A stretch of DNA of 64,000 nt from Bacteroidales bacterium (GCA_021738535.1 JAIPBU010000019.1:1-64000), one strand, 5' to 3'; positions 54,285-63,531 are shown, counted from the stretch's first letter. The notes: generated by a model not told the origin, from the letters alone. Made by a program: numbers and translations.

Positions 54285-54857
54285 TTAATCCAGATCAGTT
54301 AGTATTTCTTTTAATTGTTTCTTTGCACGTGACAATCGTGATAAAACAGTTCCCAGAGGCATATCAAGGATCTCAGCTGTCTCTTTTGTACTGTATCCCT
54401 GGACTGACCTCAGTATAACAACAGAGCGAAAAGAGGGTTCAAGTCGTGATATTGCCATATTTACATAATCCTTAATGTCTCTTTCTTTTTCATTATCTAA
54501 TGGTTGCACATTCATCTCCCTGTCATCATCGCTATCATCTGACCTGCTAAATATTGATAAGAACCTCTTTTCTTTTCTTATCTCATTCAGAGACTGATTA
54601 ACAGCAATCCGCTGAATGTAGGTACTCAATTTTGAATCGCCCCTGAAATTTTTCAGGTTCCTGTAGAGCCGTATAAAGACTTCCTGACCGACATCCTCAG
54701 CCTGCTGGGTATCGCCCAGCATCCCTTTTACCGTTCTGGCTACCATATATTCATATCTTCTGATTATTTCTCCGAAGGCTTTATGATCTCCCTTGACGGA
54801 TAATCTCACCAGATCGGGATCATCAGAATTGATATAATCAATATTCACCATACACAA
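54285..54857 (-). CDS. ECF RNA polymerase sigma factor
   Basis: A 190-residue sigma-70 family ECF factor. Region 2 is visible at about 25-95 (AFGEIIRRYEYMVARTVKGM; AEDVGQEVFIRLYRNL; STYIQRIAVNQSLNEIRK) and region 4 at about 130-185 (LEPSFRSVVILRSVQGYSTK; LGTVLSRLSRAKKQLKEIL). A charged linker lies between (RSDDSDDDREMN). It is followed by its probable anti-sigma gene and preceded, 25 bases away, by a LysM/receptor gene in the same operon. It probably drives an envelope-stress regulon. Confidence 0.92.
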   Translation of the reverse strand: MCMVNIDYINSDDPDLVRLSVKGDHKAFGEIIRRYEYMVARTVKGMLGDTQQAEDVGQEVFIRLYRNLKNFRGDSKLSTYIQRIAVNQSLNEIRKEKRFLSIFSRSDDSDDDREMNVQPLDNEKERDIKDYVNMAISRLEPSFRSVVILRSVQGYSTKETAEILDMPLGTVLSRLSRAKKQLKEILTDLD

Positions 54858-54882
54858 TTATAAGACAATTTAGGGGGTAGAT

Positions 54883-56826
54883 TTATTCCCTTCGGCCTGT
54901 GCTGTTCAGAAATTCCACTTCCAGGCCCGGGGAGTAACGGATAAGATACAGGCGGTTATTTTCGAATCCATTCATAAGTCCGGTCCTTTGAAAATCATAA
55001 TCCACCTGAAGCAGGTCCGGTTCGTGCACTGATGGCCTGTACATAAATTCCGAGCCATGAAGAGCAATGCCGCTAAGGAAATAGTACATCATATCATAAC
55101 TTTGCCAGGCATAACTTCTTACAGGTGGCTCCATTTTGAAATATTCACGGTATTTTGCCAGGAATTCTTTAACATCTTCCTGGCCGTAATCAACCCAGTT
55201 AGGGGTGTATATCATTATGCCAAGCTCATAGAAATACATGGGATCAAGATTATCGAGCCATCTTATGCCGGGATAACCTATAAGTTTTACGTCGTATTTT
55301 CTCAGCAAGGCATGTGTACTCACAATGACTTCACTCATTACGGACTCATCATCAGATGCCAGTATAACAAGATTAGGTCTTTCGCCTGTCATTGCATGAT
55401 CAAGAATATCGATGGTATCATTATATGATGAGCGGCTACTGAAAAAGACCTCTTTCATGCTTATGTCATCAAATGGCACTTTAAGCCTCAGGCGCCTGTA
55501 GATTTTATCCCTGAACCCTAATGAAAGATCTGAACTGTATGCTGTATCTGTATGGACAAAAATAAGATTATGATCGTAATAATTACTTATTTCCTCTGCC
55601 AGGGCATCCTGCACTGCATCACGTGAGGGCTGTATTTTAAAAAGGTAGGGATTTGTCCTGAGCACCTTATTATTCTCCCTGGCCAGGGGAGAGACAAGTG
55701 GGATTCTGTATCTCCGCGCATAACGGGCAACCTGGTCCATATTTCCCGGGTATACAGGCCCTATAATGAGGTCTGTATTTCTCAGTCGACCCGTTTCAAG
55801 AAACCTGTGAACACGGAGTGAATCTCTCATCGTATCAAAAACCTGCAATTGAACATCCAGTCCTTTATCCGCAAGCTTATTAACTGCAAGCAATGCTCCT
55901 TCGTAGAATTCGATATATATTTCGCTGCGGGGATAAATCCATTCATCGGGTCTTTGAACCAGTTTATAAATTTTTTCCCCTGAACGGTCATATTCTGAAG
56001 AATCAATATATGTACGTTTACTGTTTTTATCCAGCATAAGGGGCAGCATAAGTGTAACGCTGACTTCACCCTCAAGGTCTCCAATATCTGTATACTCAAC
56101 TTTTCTGCCACTGAACAGATATGTAAGTCTTTCATCGCTGAAGCTTACACTATCATCCCTGATCTCCACGGCGAGGGTATCCTGTGTTACATGTGGTATC
56201 CTCAATACTTCACCTTCCCTTGGAAAGAGCAAACCACGGTTAACCCTCCTGATATCCCTGATACTTACATTATAACGACGTGAGAGTGAAGCGTAATTTT
56301 CGCCTTTTTTAACGTCATGCAATATTATTCCCGGTTCATCAGTCTTAAAGTACTCGGGTTCCTGCCGGAACTGTTTTCTTGGTATAGCGAGTTCGGTTCC
56401 TACCGGCATATCATAAATATCCAGTCCGGGATTTGCTGCTATTATCTTATCCTGCGGTATATCATATTTACTCGACAGGGAATATATGGATTCTCCTTGC
56501 TGCAAAACGTGATAAACAAACCTTTCATGGTCCTTTTCAGGTTTTGTTTCCCTCTCTTCTCTCACCGGTATTTTAAGAGCCTGACCTATTCTAAGGCCAT
56601 ACACTGCCGGAGGGTTCTCCCTTGTTATATCCTCAATGTCGACATTATAAGCCTTTGATATTGAATATAATGTCTGCAAAGAATCGACCACATGAATATA
56701 ATAATACTCACCCCCTATGATCACTTTATCATCAGATCGCTCTACCTTAACCTGGGAGAACAGGCCTGCCGGAACAGCAAGCATAAACAGGACAGGTAAC
56801 AAGGGTTGCAACAGGTTTTTTACCAT
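54883..56826 (-). CDS. LysM plus periplasmic-binding-fold protein
   Basis: A 647-residue exported protein (signal to about residue 24, VPAGLFSQ). Three LysM peptidoglycan-binding repeats lie at about 38-85, 104-150 and 168-212 (each with a Y-x-V-x-x-x-x-S-L/I-Y-x-I/L-S start). They are followed by a region at about 250-640 that looks like the type I periplasmic-binding/ABC receptor fold (YIEFYEGALLAVNKLADKGLDVQLQVFDT; DLIIGPVYPGN; IPLVSPLAREN; LVILASDDESVMSEV). The pairing puts a ligand sensor on the cell wall. It is first in the ECF sigma/anti-sigma operon, with its own -7 box. Confidence 0.85.
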   Translation of the reverse strand: MVKNLLQPLLPVLFMLAVPAGLFSQVKVERSDDKVIIGGEYYYIHVVDSLQTLYSISKAYNVDIEDITRENPPAVYGLRIGQALKIPVREERETKPEKDHERFVYHVLQQGESIYSLSSKYDIPQDKIIAANPGLDIYDMPVGTELAIPRKQFRQEPEYFKTDEPGIILHDVKKGENYASLSRRYNVSIRDIRRVNRGLLFPREGEVLRIPHVTQDTLAVEIRDDSVSFSDERLTYLFSGRKVEYTDIGDLEGEVSVTLMLPLMLDKNSKRTYIDSSEYDRSGEKIYKLVQRPDEWIYPRSEIYIEFYEGALLAVNKLADKGLDVQLQVFDTMRDSLRVHRFLETGRLRNTDLIIGPVYPGNMDQVARYARRYRIPLVSPLARENNKVLRTNPYLFKIQPSRDAVQDALAEEISNYYDHNLIFVHTDTAYSSDLSLGFRDKIYRRLRLKVPFDDISMKEVFFSSRSSYNDTIDILDHAMTGERPNLVILASDDESVMSEVIVSTHALLRKYDVKLIGYPGIRWLDNLDPMYFYELGIMIYTPNWVDYGQEDVKEFLAKYREYFKMEPPVRSYAWQSYDMMYYFLSGIALHGSEFMYRPSVHEPDLLQVDYDFQRTGLMNGFENNRLYLIRYSPGLEVEFLNSTGRRE

Positions 56827-56851
56827 CAGCTAATAGTTTTTCAAAACTGAA

Positions 56852-56859
56852 CAAAGGTA
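56852..56859 (-). promoter_or_regulatory. -7 box of the LysM/ECF sigma operon
   Basis: Minus strand TACCTTTG, a perfect TAnnTTTG match, 26 bases before the LysM gene start. No clear -33 TTG is seen. Confidence 0.5.
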
Positions 56860-56908
56860 AAAAAATATCCATTAACCGTACAGGAGAAAGCAGGTGTAAT
56901 TGAAGGTT

Positions 56909-57907
56909 CTACCTGATCTCACTGAAATACTTCATAAACTGTATCCTTTGATATGCTGATGGATTAGAAGTTTCTGCCTGGCTAAGTTTGCCCCTGAACT
57001 GTTCAATAGTGTTATAGCCTTTTTCATCCATCCACTCATTCAGTCCACCCAGAATTTTCTGGATCTGTTCTTTACCATTTTTATAAATGGCTGAAACAAG
57101 CTGGGCTGTAACGGCCCCGGCAAGCAAATTCTTAATCAGGTCTTCTGATGAATGTACCCCGGTGGTTGCAGATAAATCACAATCAACCTTAGGAGATATT
57201 ATTCCCATCCATCTTCTTACATTGCCCGATTCTGATGATTTACTGAATGTGTCTGATGACTTTTCTGAGAAATTATTGATATCATAATCCGGAGTATAGA
57301 AACGGTTGAACATAACAATTCCATCTGCCCCTGCATCACCTATCTTCTTTACCATACGGCTGAGATTTGTAAAATAAGGACTTATTTTAACTGCCACCGG
57401 GATATTTATTTTCTGTTTTATTTTTTTCACAATATCCACATAAGTATCTTCTATATCTTTTGCATCAGTATTTTCATCGGTAGGTAAAATAGCAATGTTG
57501 AGCTCAAGAGCATCTGCTCCGGCTTCTTCAAACTGGTTAGCAAAATTTGTCCATTCAGCTGAAGACACACAGTTAATACTGGCAATTATGGGTATCATTG
57601 CTTTATCTTTGGCTTCTTTTATGAGCTCGATATACGCACCCATTGTTCTTTCCCTGATATGGACATCAATATAATCCAGTGTTTCAGATTTAGCCGAGTA
57701 TATCATATCATTCTTATATGCTTCTTTGAGGCTTGCATCCACCTCAAGCATAATTTGCTCTTCAAACAATGATTTCAATACCACTGCACCTGCACCGGCT
57801 TTTTCCAGTTCAAGGATGTTGTCAACTGAATCTGTCAGACCGGAACTGCCCACAATAAGTGGATTTGACATTGACAAGCCGAGATATTTAGTTGTTAGAT
57901 CTGCCAT
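56909..57907 (-). CDS. Dihydroorotate dehydrogenase-like protein
   Basis: A 332-residue FMN-binding TIM-barrel protein of the DHOD-like group. Motifs are TKYLGLSMSNPLIVGSSGLT, GAGAVVLKSLFEEQI, IPIIASINCVSSAEWTNFAN, ADALELNIAILP, INIPVAVKISPYFT and GADGIVMFNRFY. It is not the pyrimidine-pathway PyrD itself. The gene is downstream of the NfnB-like (59 bases) and NfnA-like genes on the same strand. The NfnA-like protein belongs to the same family as PyrK, which serves type 1B DHODs, so this barrel may receive or give electrons through it. Its substrate is unknown. Confidence 0.85.
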   Translation of the reverse strand: MADLTTKYLGLSMSNPLIVGSSGLTDSVDNILELEKAGAGAVVLKSLFEEQIMLEVDASLKEAYKNDMIYSAKSETLDYIDVHIRERTMGAYIELIKEAKDKAMIPIIASINCVSSAEWTNFANQFEEAGADALELNIAILPTDENTDAKDIEDTYVDIVKKIKQKINIPVAVKISPYFTNLSRMVKKIGDAGADGIVMFNRFYTPDYDINNFSEKSSDTFSKSSESGNVRRWMGIISPKVDCDLSATTGVHSSEDLIKNLLAGAVTAQLVSAIYKNGKEQIQKILGGLNEWMDEKGYNTIEQFRGKLSQAETSNPSAYQRIQFMKYFSEIR

Positions 57908-57966
57908 TTTTTATGTTGTTTTATTAGGTTTATTATTAATAAAGTTAATAAGGAGAATAATACTTA

Positions 57967-59460
57967 TCAGGATTTTCTCTTCCCTGCCTTCTCCTGTATA
58001 TAACTGTGCATTCCTGCAGCAGCTTTTCTTCCGTCGCCCATTGCAAGGATTACCGTAGCTCCGCCTCTTACAATATCACCCCCTGCAAATACATCTTCAA
58101 CTGAGGATTGCATACTGTCCTGGTCAACCTTAATTGTTCCCCAATCAGTAACATCCAGCTCAGGCATACTGGCCGGTATAAGTGGATTAGGAGAAACACC
58201 AATAGCAACAACGACAGTATCAACGTCCACCTCGTATTCAGATCCTTCCAGTGGCACAGGCCTCCTTCGTCCTGAGCTGTCGGGCTCTCCCAGTTCCATT
58301 TTCTGGACTCTCATCCTGTTCACATTGCCATTTTCATCAGCAAAATATTCAACCGGGTTATTCAGGTTCATAAATATGATATCTTCCTCTTTCGCATGCT
58401 CTACTTCTTCAACACGCGCCGGCATTTCTTCAATTGATCTTCTGTATATGATCATTGACTTTTCTGCACCCAGGCGTTTTGAAGTACGTACGGAGTCCAT
58501 TGCAGTATTTCCACCACCGATAACAGCAACATTTTTGCCACTGAAAACGGGAGTATCATAATCAGGGTTAGCGGCATTCATGAGGTTCACCCTGGTAAGG
58601 TATTCATTTGATGAGAATATTCTCCTGTAGTTCTCGCCCTTAATATTCATAAACCGGGGCAATCCTGCACCTGACCCGACAAAAAAGGCTTCAAATCCTT
58701 CTTCTCTCAGGTCATCGACTGATCCAGTTGTTCCAACAACAAAATTTGTTTTGAACTTAACCCCCATGCTTTTGAGGTTTTCTATTTCAACATCAACAAT
58801 CTCGTTAGGCAACCTGAACTCAGGGATGCCGTATTTCAAAACACCACCAATCTCGTGCAATGCTTCGAAAACCGTAACATCATAGCCCCATTTAACCATA
58901 TCACCTGCAACTGCAAGGCCTGAGGGACCTGATCCGATTATTCCTACTTTGATTCCATTTTTTTTCTTTACTTCCGGGATAGAAATATTTCCGCTGTTAC
59001 GTTCATAATCTGCTGCAAAACGCTCCAGGAATCCGATTGCAACGGGATCCTTTTTCAATTTTTGTACATAGAAGCAGCTTGCCTCACATTGCACCTCCTG
59101 GGGACATACCCGCCCGCACACTGCAGGTAAAGCATTTGTTTCCTTTAATACTTTTGCCGATTCAAGAAATTCACCCTGTTCTATTCTTTTAATGAATTTC
59201 GGAATATTAATACCAACAGGGCATCCTGATATACACGTAGGGTTTGCACAGTCAAGGCATCTTTGAGCCTCTTTAACTGCCATTTGTTCAGTTAAGCCCC
59301 GGTTAACTTCTTTATGGTTCTTATTTCGAACATCAGGCTCCTGCTCAGGCATCTTTACCCTTTGCATTGATGTCCGGTCTTTAGGCTTAATGGCTTTGCG
59401 AATTTCCTCTCTCCAGGGCTTCTGACGTTCAGCTTTTAATGTCTCCTGTATATTGTCCAT
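57967..59460 (-). CDS. nfnB: NfnB-like / glutamate-synthase-small-chain-like oxidoreductase
   Basis: A 497-residue FAD/[4Fe-4S] oxidoreductase. The Cys-rich N-terminal part (CLDCANPTCISGCPVGINIP; CGRVCPQEVQCEASC) binds two [4Fe-4S] clusters. Two Rossmann domains follow, with IIGSGPSGLAVAGDM (FAD) and VIGGGNTAMDSVR (NADPH), and the C-terminal FAD motif is DVFAGGDIVRGGATV. It is usually annotated gltA or gltD, but no glutamate synthase large chain is nearby and its neighbour is the NfnA-like subunit 46 bases upstream. The pair therefore fits NADH-dependent ferredoxin:NADP+ oxidoreductase, cytoplasmic. Confidence 0.88.
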   Translation of the reverse strand: MDNIQETLKAERQKPWREEIRKAIKPKDRTSMQRVKMPEQEPDVRNKNHKEVNRGLTEQMAVKEAQRCLDCANPTCISGCPVGINIPKFIKRIEQGEFLESAKVLKETNALPAVCGRVCPQEVQCEASCFYVQKLKKDPVAIGFLERFAADYERNSGNISIPEVKKKNGIKVGIIGSGPSGLAVAGDMVKWGYDVTVFEALHEIGGVLKYGIPEFRLPNEIVDVEIENLKSMGVKFKTNFVVGTTGSVDDLREEGFEAFFVGSGAGLPRFMNIKGENYRRIFSSNEYLTRVNLMNAANPDYDTPVFSGKNVAVIGGGNTAMDSVRTSKRLGAEKSMIIYRRSIEEMPARVEEVEHAKEEDIIFMNLNNPVEYFADENGNVNRMRVQKMELGEPDSSGRRRPVPLEGSEYEVDVDTVVVAIGVSPNPLIPASMPELDVTDWGTIKVDQDSMQSSVEDVFAGGDIVRGGATVILAMGDGRKAAAGMHSYIQEKAGKRKS

Positions 59461-59506
59461 TTTCTTTGTTTGTTTTTTCAGGTAATTAGTTTATGGCGTT
59501 TTAATT

Positions 59507-60331
59507 TTATAGAGTCTCAAGGTAATTCTCATAATCCTTACGCTCCTGCTCCTGGTATGCTCCCAGCCTCATGATCATTTCATCAAAATCAATCTTATGA
59601 GCATCAAACTCAGGACCATCAACACAAACGAATTTTGTTTTGCCGTCTACGGTAACCCTGCATGCACCGCACATACCTGTGCCGTCAACCATTATGGTAT
59701 TAAGGCTTGCAATAGTGGGTACATTATATTTCTTTGTTGTCTGTGACGCAAACTTCATCATTATGGCAGGACCAATGGTAACAGCCAGGTTTACTTTCTC
59801 TTTATCCAGGATTTCCTCCATGCCATGGGTTACCAGTCCCTGTTTCCCGTAAGAGCCATCATCCGTCATTATTATAAGCTCATCTGAACATTCCTTCATT
59901 TCTTCTTCCAGGATTATCAGGTCCTTGTTCCGGGCAGCAAGTACACTCACAACCCTGTTACCGGCTTCCTTGAAAGCCCTTGCTATAGGGAGCAGGGGGG
60001 CAATTCCCACACCACCGCCTGCACAAAGAACAGTACCTTCATTTTCTATTTCGGTGGCATTACCGAGCGGACCTACAACATCAGTCAGGATATCACCTTC
60101 TTCCATCAGGCTTAACTTATGTGATGTTACCCCAACTTTTTGAATTACCAGGGTAATTGTGCCCTTTTTTGCGTCTGCATCGGCTATTGTAAGTGGGATT
60201 CTTTCCCCCTTATCGTCGATCTTTACAATAACAAAATGCCCTGCTTTTCGCTTTTCAGCGATACGCGGGGCATCTATAATAAGCTTAACAACATTGTTAT
60301 TCAGTTGCTCTTTTTCAATGATTTTATTCAT
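59507..60331 (-). CDS. nfnA: NfnA-like FAD/NAD-binding ferredoxin reductase subunit
   Basis: A 274-residue FAD/[2Fe-2S] protein of the sulfide dehydrogenase/PyrK type. The flavin domain has RIPLTIADAD, and the NAD-binding domain has VLCAGGGVGIAPLLPIARAF and the MMKFASQTTKKYNVPT region. The [2Fe-2S] motif is DGTGMCGACRVTV...FVCVDGPEFDAHKIDF. It is first in a three-gene operon with the NfnB-like and DHOD-like genes. In Nfn this subunit oxidises or reduces NAD(H) and carries the bifurcating electrons. With HydABC elsewhere in the window it would link NADPH, NADH and ferredoxin pools. Confidence 0.9.
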   Translation of the reverse strand: MNKIIEKEQLNNNVVKLIIDAPRIAEKRKAGHFVIVKIDDKGERIPLTIADADAKKGTITLVIQKVGVTSHKLSLMEEGDILTDVVGPLGNATEIENEGTVLCAGGGVGIAPLLPIARAFKEAGNRVVSVLAARNKDLIILEEEMKECSDELIIMTDDGSYGKQGLVTHGMEEILDKEKVNLAVTIGPAIMMKFASQTTKKYNVPTIASLNTIMVDGTGMCGACRVTVDGKTKFVCVDGPEFDAHKIDFDEMIMRLGAYQEQERKDYENYLETL

Positions 60332-60455
60332 TCCTCGGGTTTTAATATTTCGGGTTAAAAAATAAACTCCAAGGTGAAAATTTTTTTCATTGATAGCAAC
60401 GAATGAAACAAATTAGCTTATATGTTATAAAACAGAAAAAGCATGGCTAAGGATA

Positions 60456-60505
60456 AGCGAAGAGCGAAGAGCAAAGAGCGAAGAGCGAGAAGCGAAGAGC
60501 GAAGG
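60456..60505. repeat. Short tandem repeat of AGCGAAG units
   Basis: About seven imperfect copies of AGCGAAG / AGCAAAG / AGCGAGA lie in a row in the gap between the Nfn operon and purC. They sit directly next to the dispersed palindromic element at 60510-60584. It is purine-strand biased and has no coding frame I trust. Confidence 0.7.
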
Positions 60506-60509
60506 ACGG

Positions 60510-60584
60510 TGAGATCCTTCGCTTGCTTCGACACTTCGGCTTCGCTCAGTACAGACAAGCTCAGCACAGGACGCTCAGGATGAC
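60510..60584. repeat. Second copy of the dispersed TGAGATCCTTC...CAGGATGAC repeat
   Basis: A 75-base element with ends TGAGATCCTTCGC and GCTCAGGATGAC that pair over the central bases (ATCCT / AGGAT, GC / GC). The middle contains extra CTTCG and GCTCAG pieces. It shares both end motifs with the element at 34079-34118. It sits 28 bases from the purC stop and may also act as a transcription stop or mRNA stabiliser. Confidence 0.55.
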
Positions 60585-60611
60585 AAGAAGAGCAAACAGT
60601 TGCCTTTGGGA

Positions 60612-61556
60612 TTACAGCGCTTTCAGAAACTCGCTTACATTTTTCTCAATCCTGCTCTCTACATCGGAAATATCAGCTTTCTCAAACTTGTCACCTGTTA
60701 TTCTCTCGAATAATTCTATATATCTTTCAGAAACCTGGTTTACAAATTCATCTGTCATTTCAGGTACTTCCTGTCCGGGTTCGCCTTTAAAGCCCTCAGA
60801 CATTAACCATTCTCTTACAAACTCCTTGGACAGTTGTTTCTGCTTGAGACCTTTGTTAAATCGTTCCCTGTAACCATCAGAATAGAAATATCTTGATGAA
60901 TCAGGGGTATGAATCTCATCAATAAGGTATATTTTACCGTCTTTCCTGCCAAACTCATACTTTGTATCTACAAGGATCAGTCCCTGTTCTGCAGCAATTT
61001 CAGATCCCCTCCTGAATAGTTCAATCGAATATTTCTCCAGAAGCCTGTATTCGTCCTCCGGGACCAATCCTGAGTTTATAATCTCATCAGCAGATATATC
61101 TTCATCGTGCAGGCCCTGGTCTGCCTTTGTTGTAGGAGTAATAATAGGATCTTTAAACCCCTGGTGCTCTTTCATTCCATCAGGTATGGGAACACCACAA
61201 ATACTGCGTGCACCTGATTTATAGGTTCTCCAGGAGCTCCCTGTCAGGTAAGCTCTGACTATCATTTCAACGGGGTAGGGATCACACCTGTGACCGAAAG
61301 TTACATTGGGATCAGGTGAGGCAATTTTCCAGTTGGGAACGATATCTGAAGTAGCATCCAGAAATTTACTTGCTATCTGATTAAGAACCTGTCCTTTATA
61401 GGGAATTCCACGCGGCAGGACCACATCAAAGGCAGAAATCCTGTCGGTGACTATCATCATAAGATACTCATCATCAATATTATAAACCTCGCGAACCTTC
61501 CCGTGGTATACATCTTTCTGACCCGGGAAACTGAAATTTGTTTTAGTAATTGCCAT
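60612..61556 (-). CDS. purC: Phosphoribosylaminoimidazole-succinocarboxamide synthase
   Basis: A 314-residue SAICAR synthase of purine synthesis, joining aspartate to CAIR with ATP. Signatures are [64 protein letters not shown] and [14 protein letters not shown]. It has the longer form found in Bacteroidota and eukaryotes rather than the 240-residue enterobacterial form. It is cytoplasmic. It is 87 bases after phoH on the same strand. Confidence 0.97.
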   Translation of the reverse strand: MAITKTNFSFPGQKDVYHGKVREVYNIDDEYLMMIVTDRISAFDVVLPRGIPYKGQVLNQIASKFLDATSDIVPNWKIASPDPNVTFGHRCDPYPVEMIVRAYLTGSSWRTYKSGARSICGVPIPDGMKEHQGFKDPIITPTTKADQGLHDEDISADEIINSGLVPEDEYRLLEKYSIELFRRGSEIAAEQGLILVDTKYEFGRKDGKIYLIDEIHTPDSSRYFYSDGYRERFNKGLKQKQLSKEFVREWLMSEGFKGEPGQEVPEMTDEFVNQVSERYIELFERITGDKFEKADISDVESRIEKNVSEFLKAL

Positions 61557-61643
61557 GTTCTGTTAATTTTACTTGTTTATCCTGTTTATTTTTCTGTCGT
61601 TAAATATTATCAAAGGCTCATTGAAAACTGAATGAAGGAACCT

Positions 61644-62597
61644 CTATTCTTTTTCCTGCTCCGTATCATATGCCTTTACAATATCCTTAACCAGCTTGTG
61701 CCTGACTATATCCCTTTCATCAAATTCAATAACTGAGATCCCTTCAATGTCTTTAAGTATCCTGATTGCCTGCAGGAGCCCTGACTTACGCTTTTCAGGC
61801 AGATCGATCTGTGTTATATCTCCGGTCATAATAAACTTTGAATTCACCCCCATCCTTGTTAAAAACATTTTTAGCTGGCTAATTGTTGTATTCTGTGCTT
61901 CATCAAGAATAACAAATGACTGTTCAAGCGTTCTGCCCCTCATATATGCAAGAGGTGATATTTGAATTGTTCCATCCTCAAGCCATGCTTCCAGTTTCCT
62001 GAAATGAATCATATCCTTAAGGGCGTCATAAAGTGGCTGCAGGTAGGGATCAAGTTTCTCCTTCAGATCCCCGGGCAAAAAGCCAAGCCTCTCCCCTGCC
62101 TCAACAGCCGGCCTGGTAAGTACGATCCTCTTAACCTGTTTGTTTTTCAGAGCCATAACTGCCAGGGCTATTGCGGTGTACGTTTTTCCCGTCCCGGCCG
62201 GTCCTACGGCAATAAGCAGATCATTAACCCTGTAATCATCCACAAGCCTGAACTGGTTAACTGTTCTGGCTCTTATAGGTTTACCGCTTGTACTGAAAAC
62301 AAGAGCATCATCACTGCCTTTTAAAGCGGCCGATTTCATAGCTTCAGGATCAGAAAACAGTCTTTCTATATCTTCCTTTTCTATCCTGTTATGTTTCTCA
62401 AAAAAATCAATAAGTTCATTAAGCTTACGCTCAAATATTTCCACTTCGTCTTTATTTCCCATAGCCTTTATCTCGTTGCCCCTGGCAATGACTTTAAGTT
62501 TAGGAAAATAATTCCTCAGTTCATCAACCAACATGTTATTTGCTCCAAAAAAAATTTTGGGATCAATATTTTCCAGTTCAATAATTTTCTCCACCAT
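61644..62597 (-). CDS. phoH: PhoH-family ATPase
   Basis: A 317-residue cytoplasmic P-loop ATPase of the PhoH/YbeZ type, associated with RNA metabolism and ribosome maturation. A KH-like N-terminal part (about 10-90) precedes Walker A GPAGTGKTYTA at about 133-143, the RIVLTRPAVEAGE motif and Walker B FVILDEAQNTT. It is upstream of purC on the same strand and divergent from the DUF62 gene. The common partner ybeY is not present in the window. Confidence 0.95.
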   Translation of the reverse strand: MVEKIIELENIDPKIFFGANNMLVDELRNYFPKLKVIARGNEIKAMGNKDEVEIFERKLNELIDFFEKHNRIEKEDIERLFSDPEAMKSAALKGSDDALVFSTSGKPIRARTVNQFRLVDDYRVNDLLIAVGPAGTGKTYTAIALAVMALKNKQVKRIVLTRPAVEAGERLGFLPGDLKEKLDPYLQPLYDALKDMIHFRKLEAWLEDGTIQISPLAYMRGRTLEQSFVILDEAQNTTISQLKMFLTRMGVNSKFIMTGDITQIDLPEKRKSGLLQAIRILKDIEGISVIEFDERDIVRHKLVKDIVKAYDTEQEKE

Positions 62598-62649
62598 AAT
62601 TTATTACACCTTTAAACACAAATACCTGTGTTTTTTCAAAAAAAAACCT

Positions 62650-62657
62650 TAGGTTTG
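62650..62657 (+). promoter_or_regulatory. -7 box of the DUF62/mazG operon
   Basis: TAGGTTTG, a perfect TAnnTTTG match, 60 bases before the DUF62 start. The phoH side of this divergent region has a 7-bp hairpin AAACACA / TGTGTTT at 62614-62633 of unclear role. Confidence 0.45.
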
Positions 62658-62717
62658 AAAGATACAAAGTAACCTATTTTTTTACAAGAATATCATCCAA
62701 GGCATAAGTTTTTAGGG

Positions 62718-63521
62718 ATGGCTGTAATTACCATTAGCACTGAATGGCAGGTATTTGATTATTATAACGGCGTACTTAAGGGTAAGCTTGCAAGTCTCTG
62801 CCCGGGAGTACCGGTAATTGATAATGCCAGCTCGCTGAACCCCTTTAACATACAAAAAGCAGCATTTGTCATAAGGAACACATTTGATCATTACCCGGAA
62901 GGTTCGGTTCATATAATATGTGTGCAGTCCGAATACAGTAATTCAAGTCCCCATATTATTGTCAGGTCGAAAGGACATTATTTTATAGGAGCTGATAACG
63001 GAATTTTTCACCTGATTCTAAACTCAGAGCCTGAGGAGATTTACGAAATTTCAACTAGTGAGAATAAGGAATTTAACAATGAGATAGCTGTTTTTGCCGA
63101 AGCTGCAGCATCCATTATTAAAAATGACAACATAAATATCACAGGCAGCAAAAAGAAAGAAGTAAAACAAATGGTTCCCTTCAGGGCCACAATTGAAAAG
63201 GACTCTATTTCGGGCAGTATAATATACACTGACACATATGGTAACGCAATTTCAAATATAACCCGTGATATTTTTGGCAGAGTCTTCAGGGATAAAAAAT
63301 TCAATATTGCAATAAGAACCAACACTAATATAATTGATCATATAAGCCAATCTTACAACAGTGAGTCAGTAGGCGAATTACTGGCTGTATTCAATTCCCT
63401 GGGATTGCTTGAGATTGGAATAAACGGAACCGATGCATCAGAATTATTAAGTTTAAATACCGGTGATATTGTTAGGGTTGCCACTCCGGGCAACAACAAG
63501 AAACCGGGAATGCTTTTCTAG
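62718..63521 (+). CDS. SAM hydroxide adenosyltransferase (DUF62)
   Basis: A 267-residue protein of the fluorinase/chlorinase/SAM-hydrolase family. Members without a halide site hydrolyse S-adenosylmethionine to adenosine and methionine. Motifs are DYYNGVLKGKL, the IDNASSLNPFNIQKAAFVIR stretch, SKGHYFIGADNGIF, and a C-terminal barrel with YTDTYGNAISNI. The canonical TDFG at the start is TEWQ here (residues 8-11), so the conserved first Asp is Glu9. This is the only clear departure at the adenosine-binding site. It lies 10 bases before mazG, both being small-molecule clean-up genes. Confidence 0.85.
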   Translation: MAVITISTEWQVFDYYNGVLKGKLASLCPGVPVIDNASSLNPFNIQKAAFVIRNTFDHYPEGSVHIICVQSEYSNSSPHIIVRSKGHYFIGADNGIFHLILNSEPEEIYEISTSENKEFNNEIAVFAEAAASIIKNDNINITGSKKKEVKQMVPFRATIEKDSISGSIIYTDTYGNAISNITRDIFGRVFRDKKFNIAIRTNTNIIDHISQSYNSESVGELLAVFNSLGLLEIGINGTDASELLSLNTGDIVRVATPGNNKKPGMLF

Positions 63522-63531
63522 TATAAATAAG

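Noticed and set aside
57967-59460. Glutamate synthase small chain (gltD) proper
   Set aside because: No large glutamate synthase subunit is nearby and the gene is paired with an NfnA-like subunit, so NfnB is the better reading.
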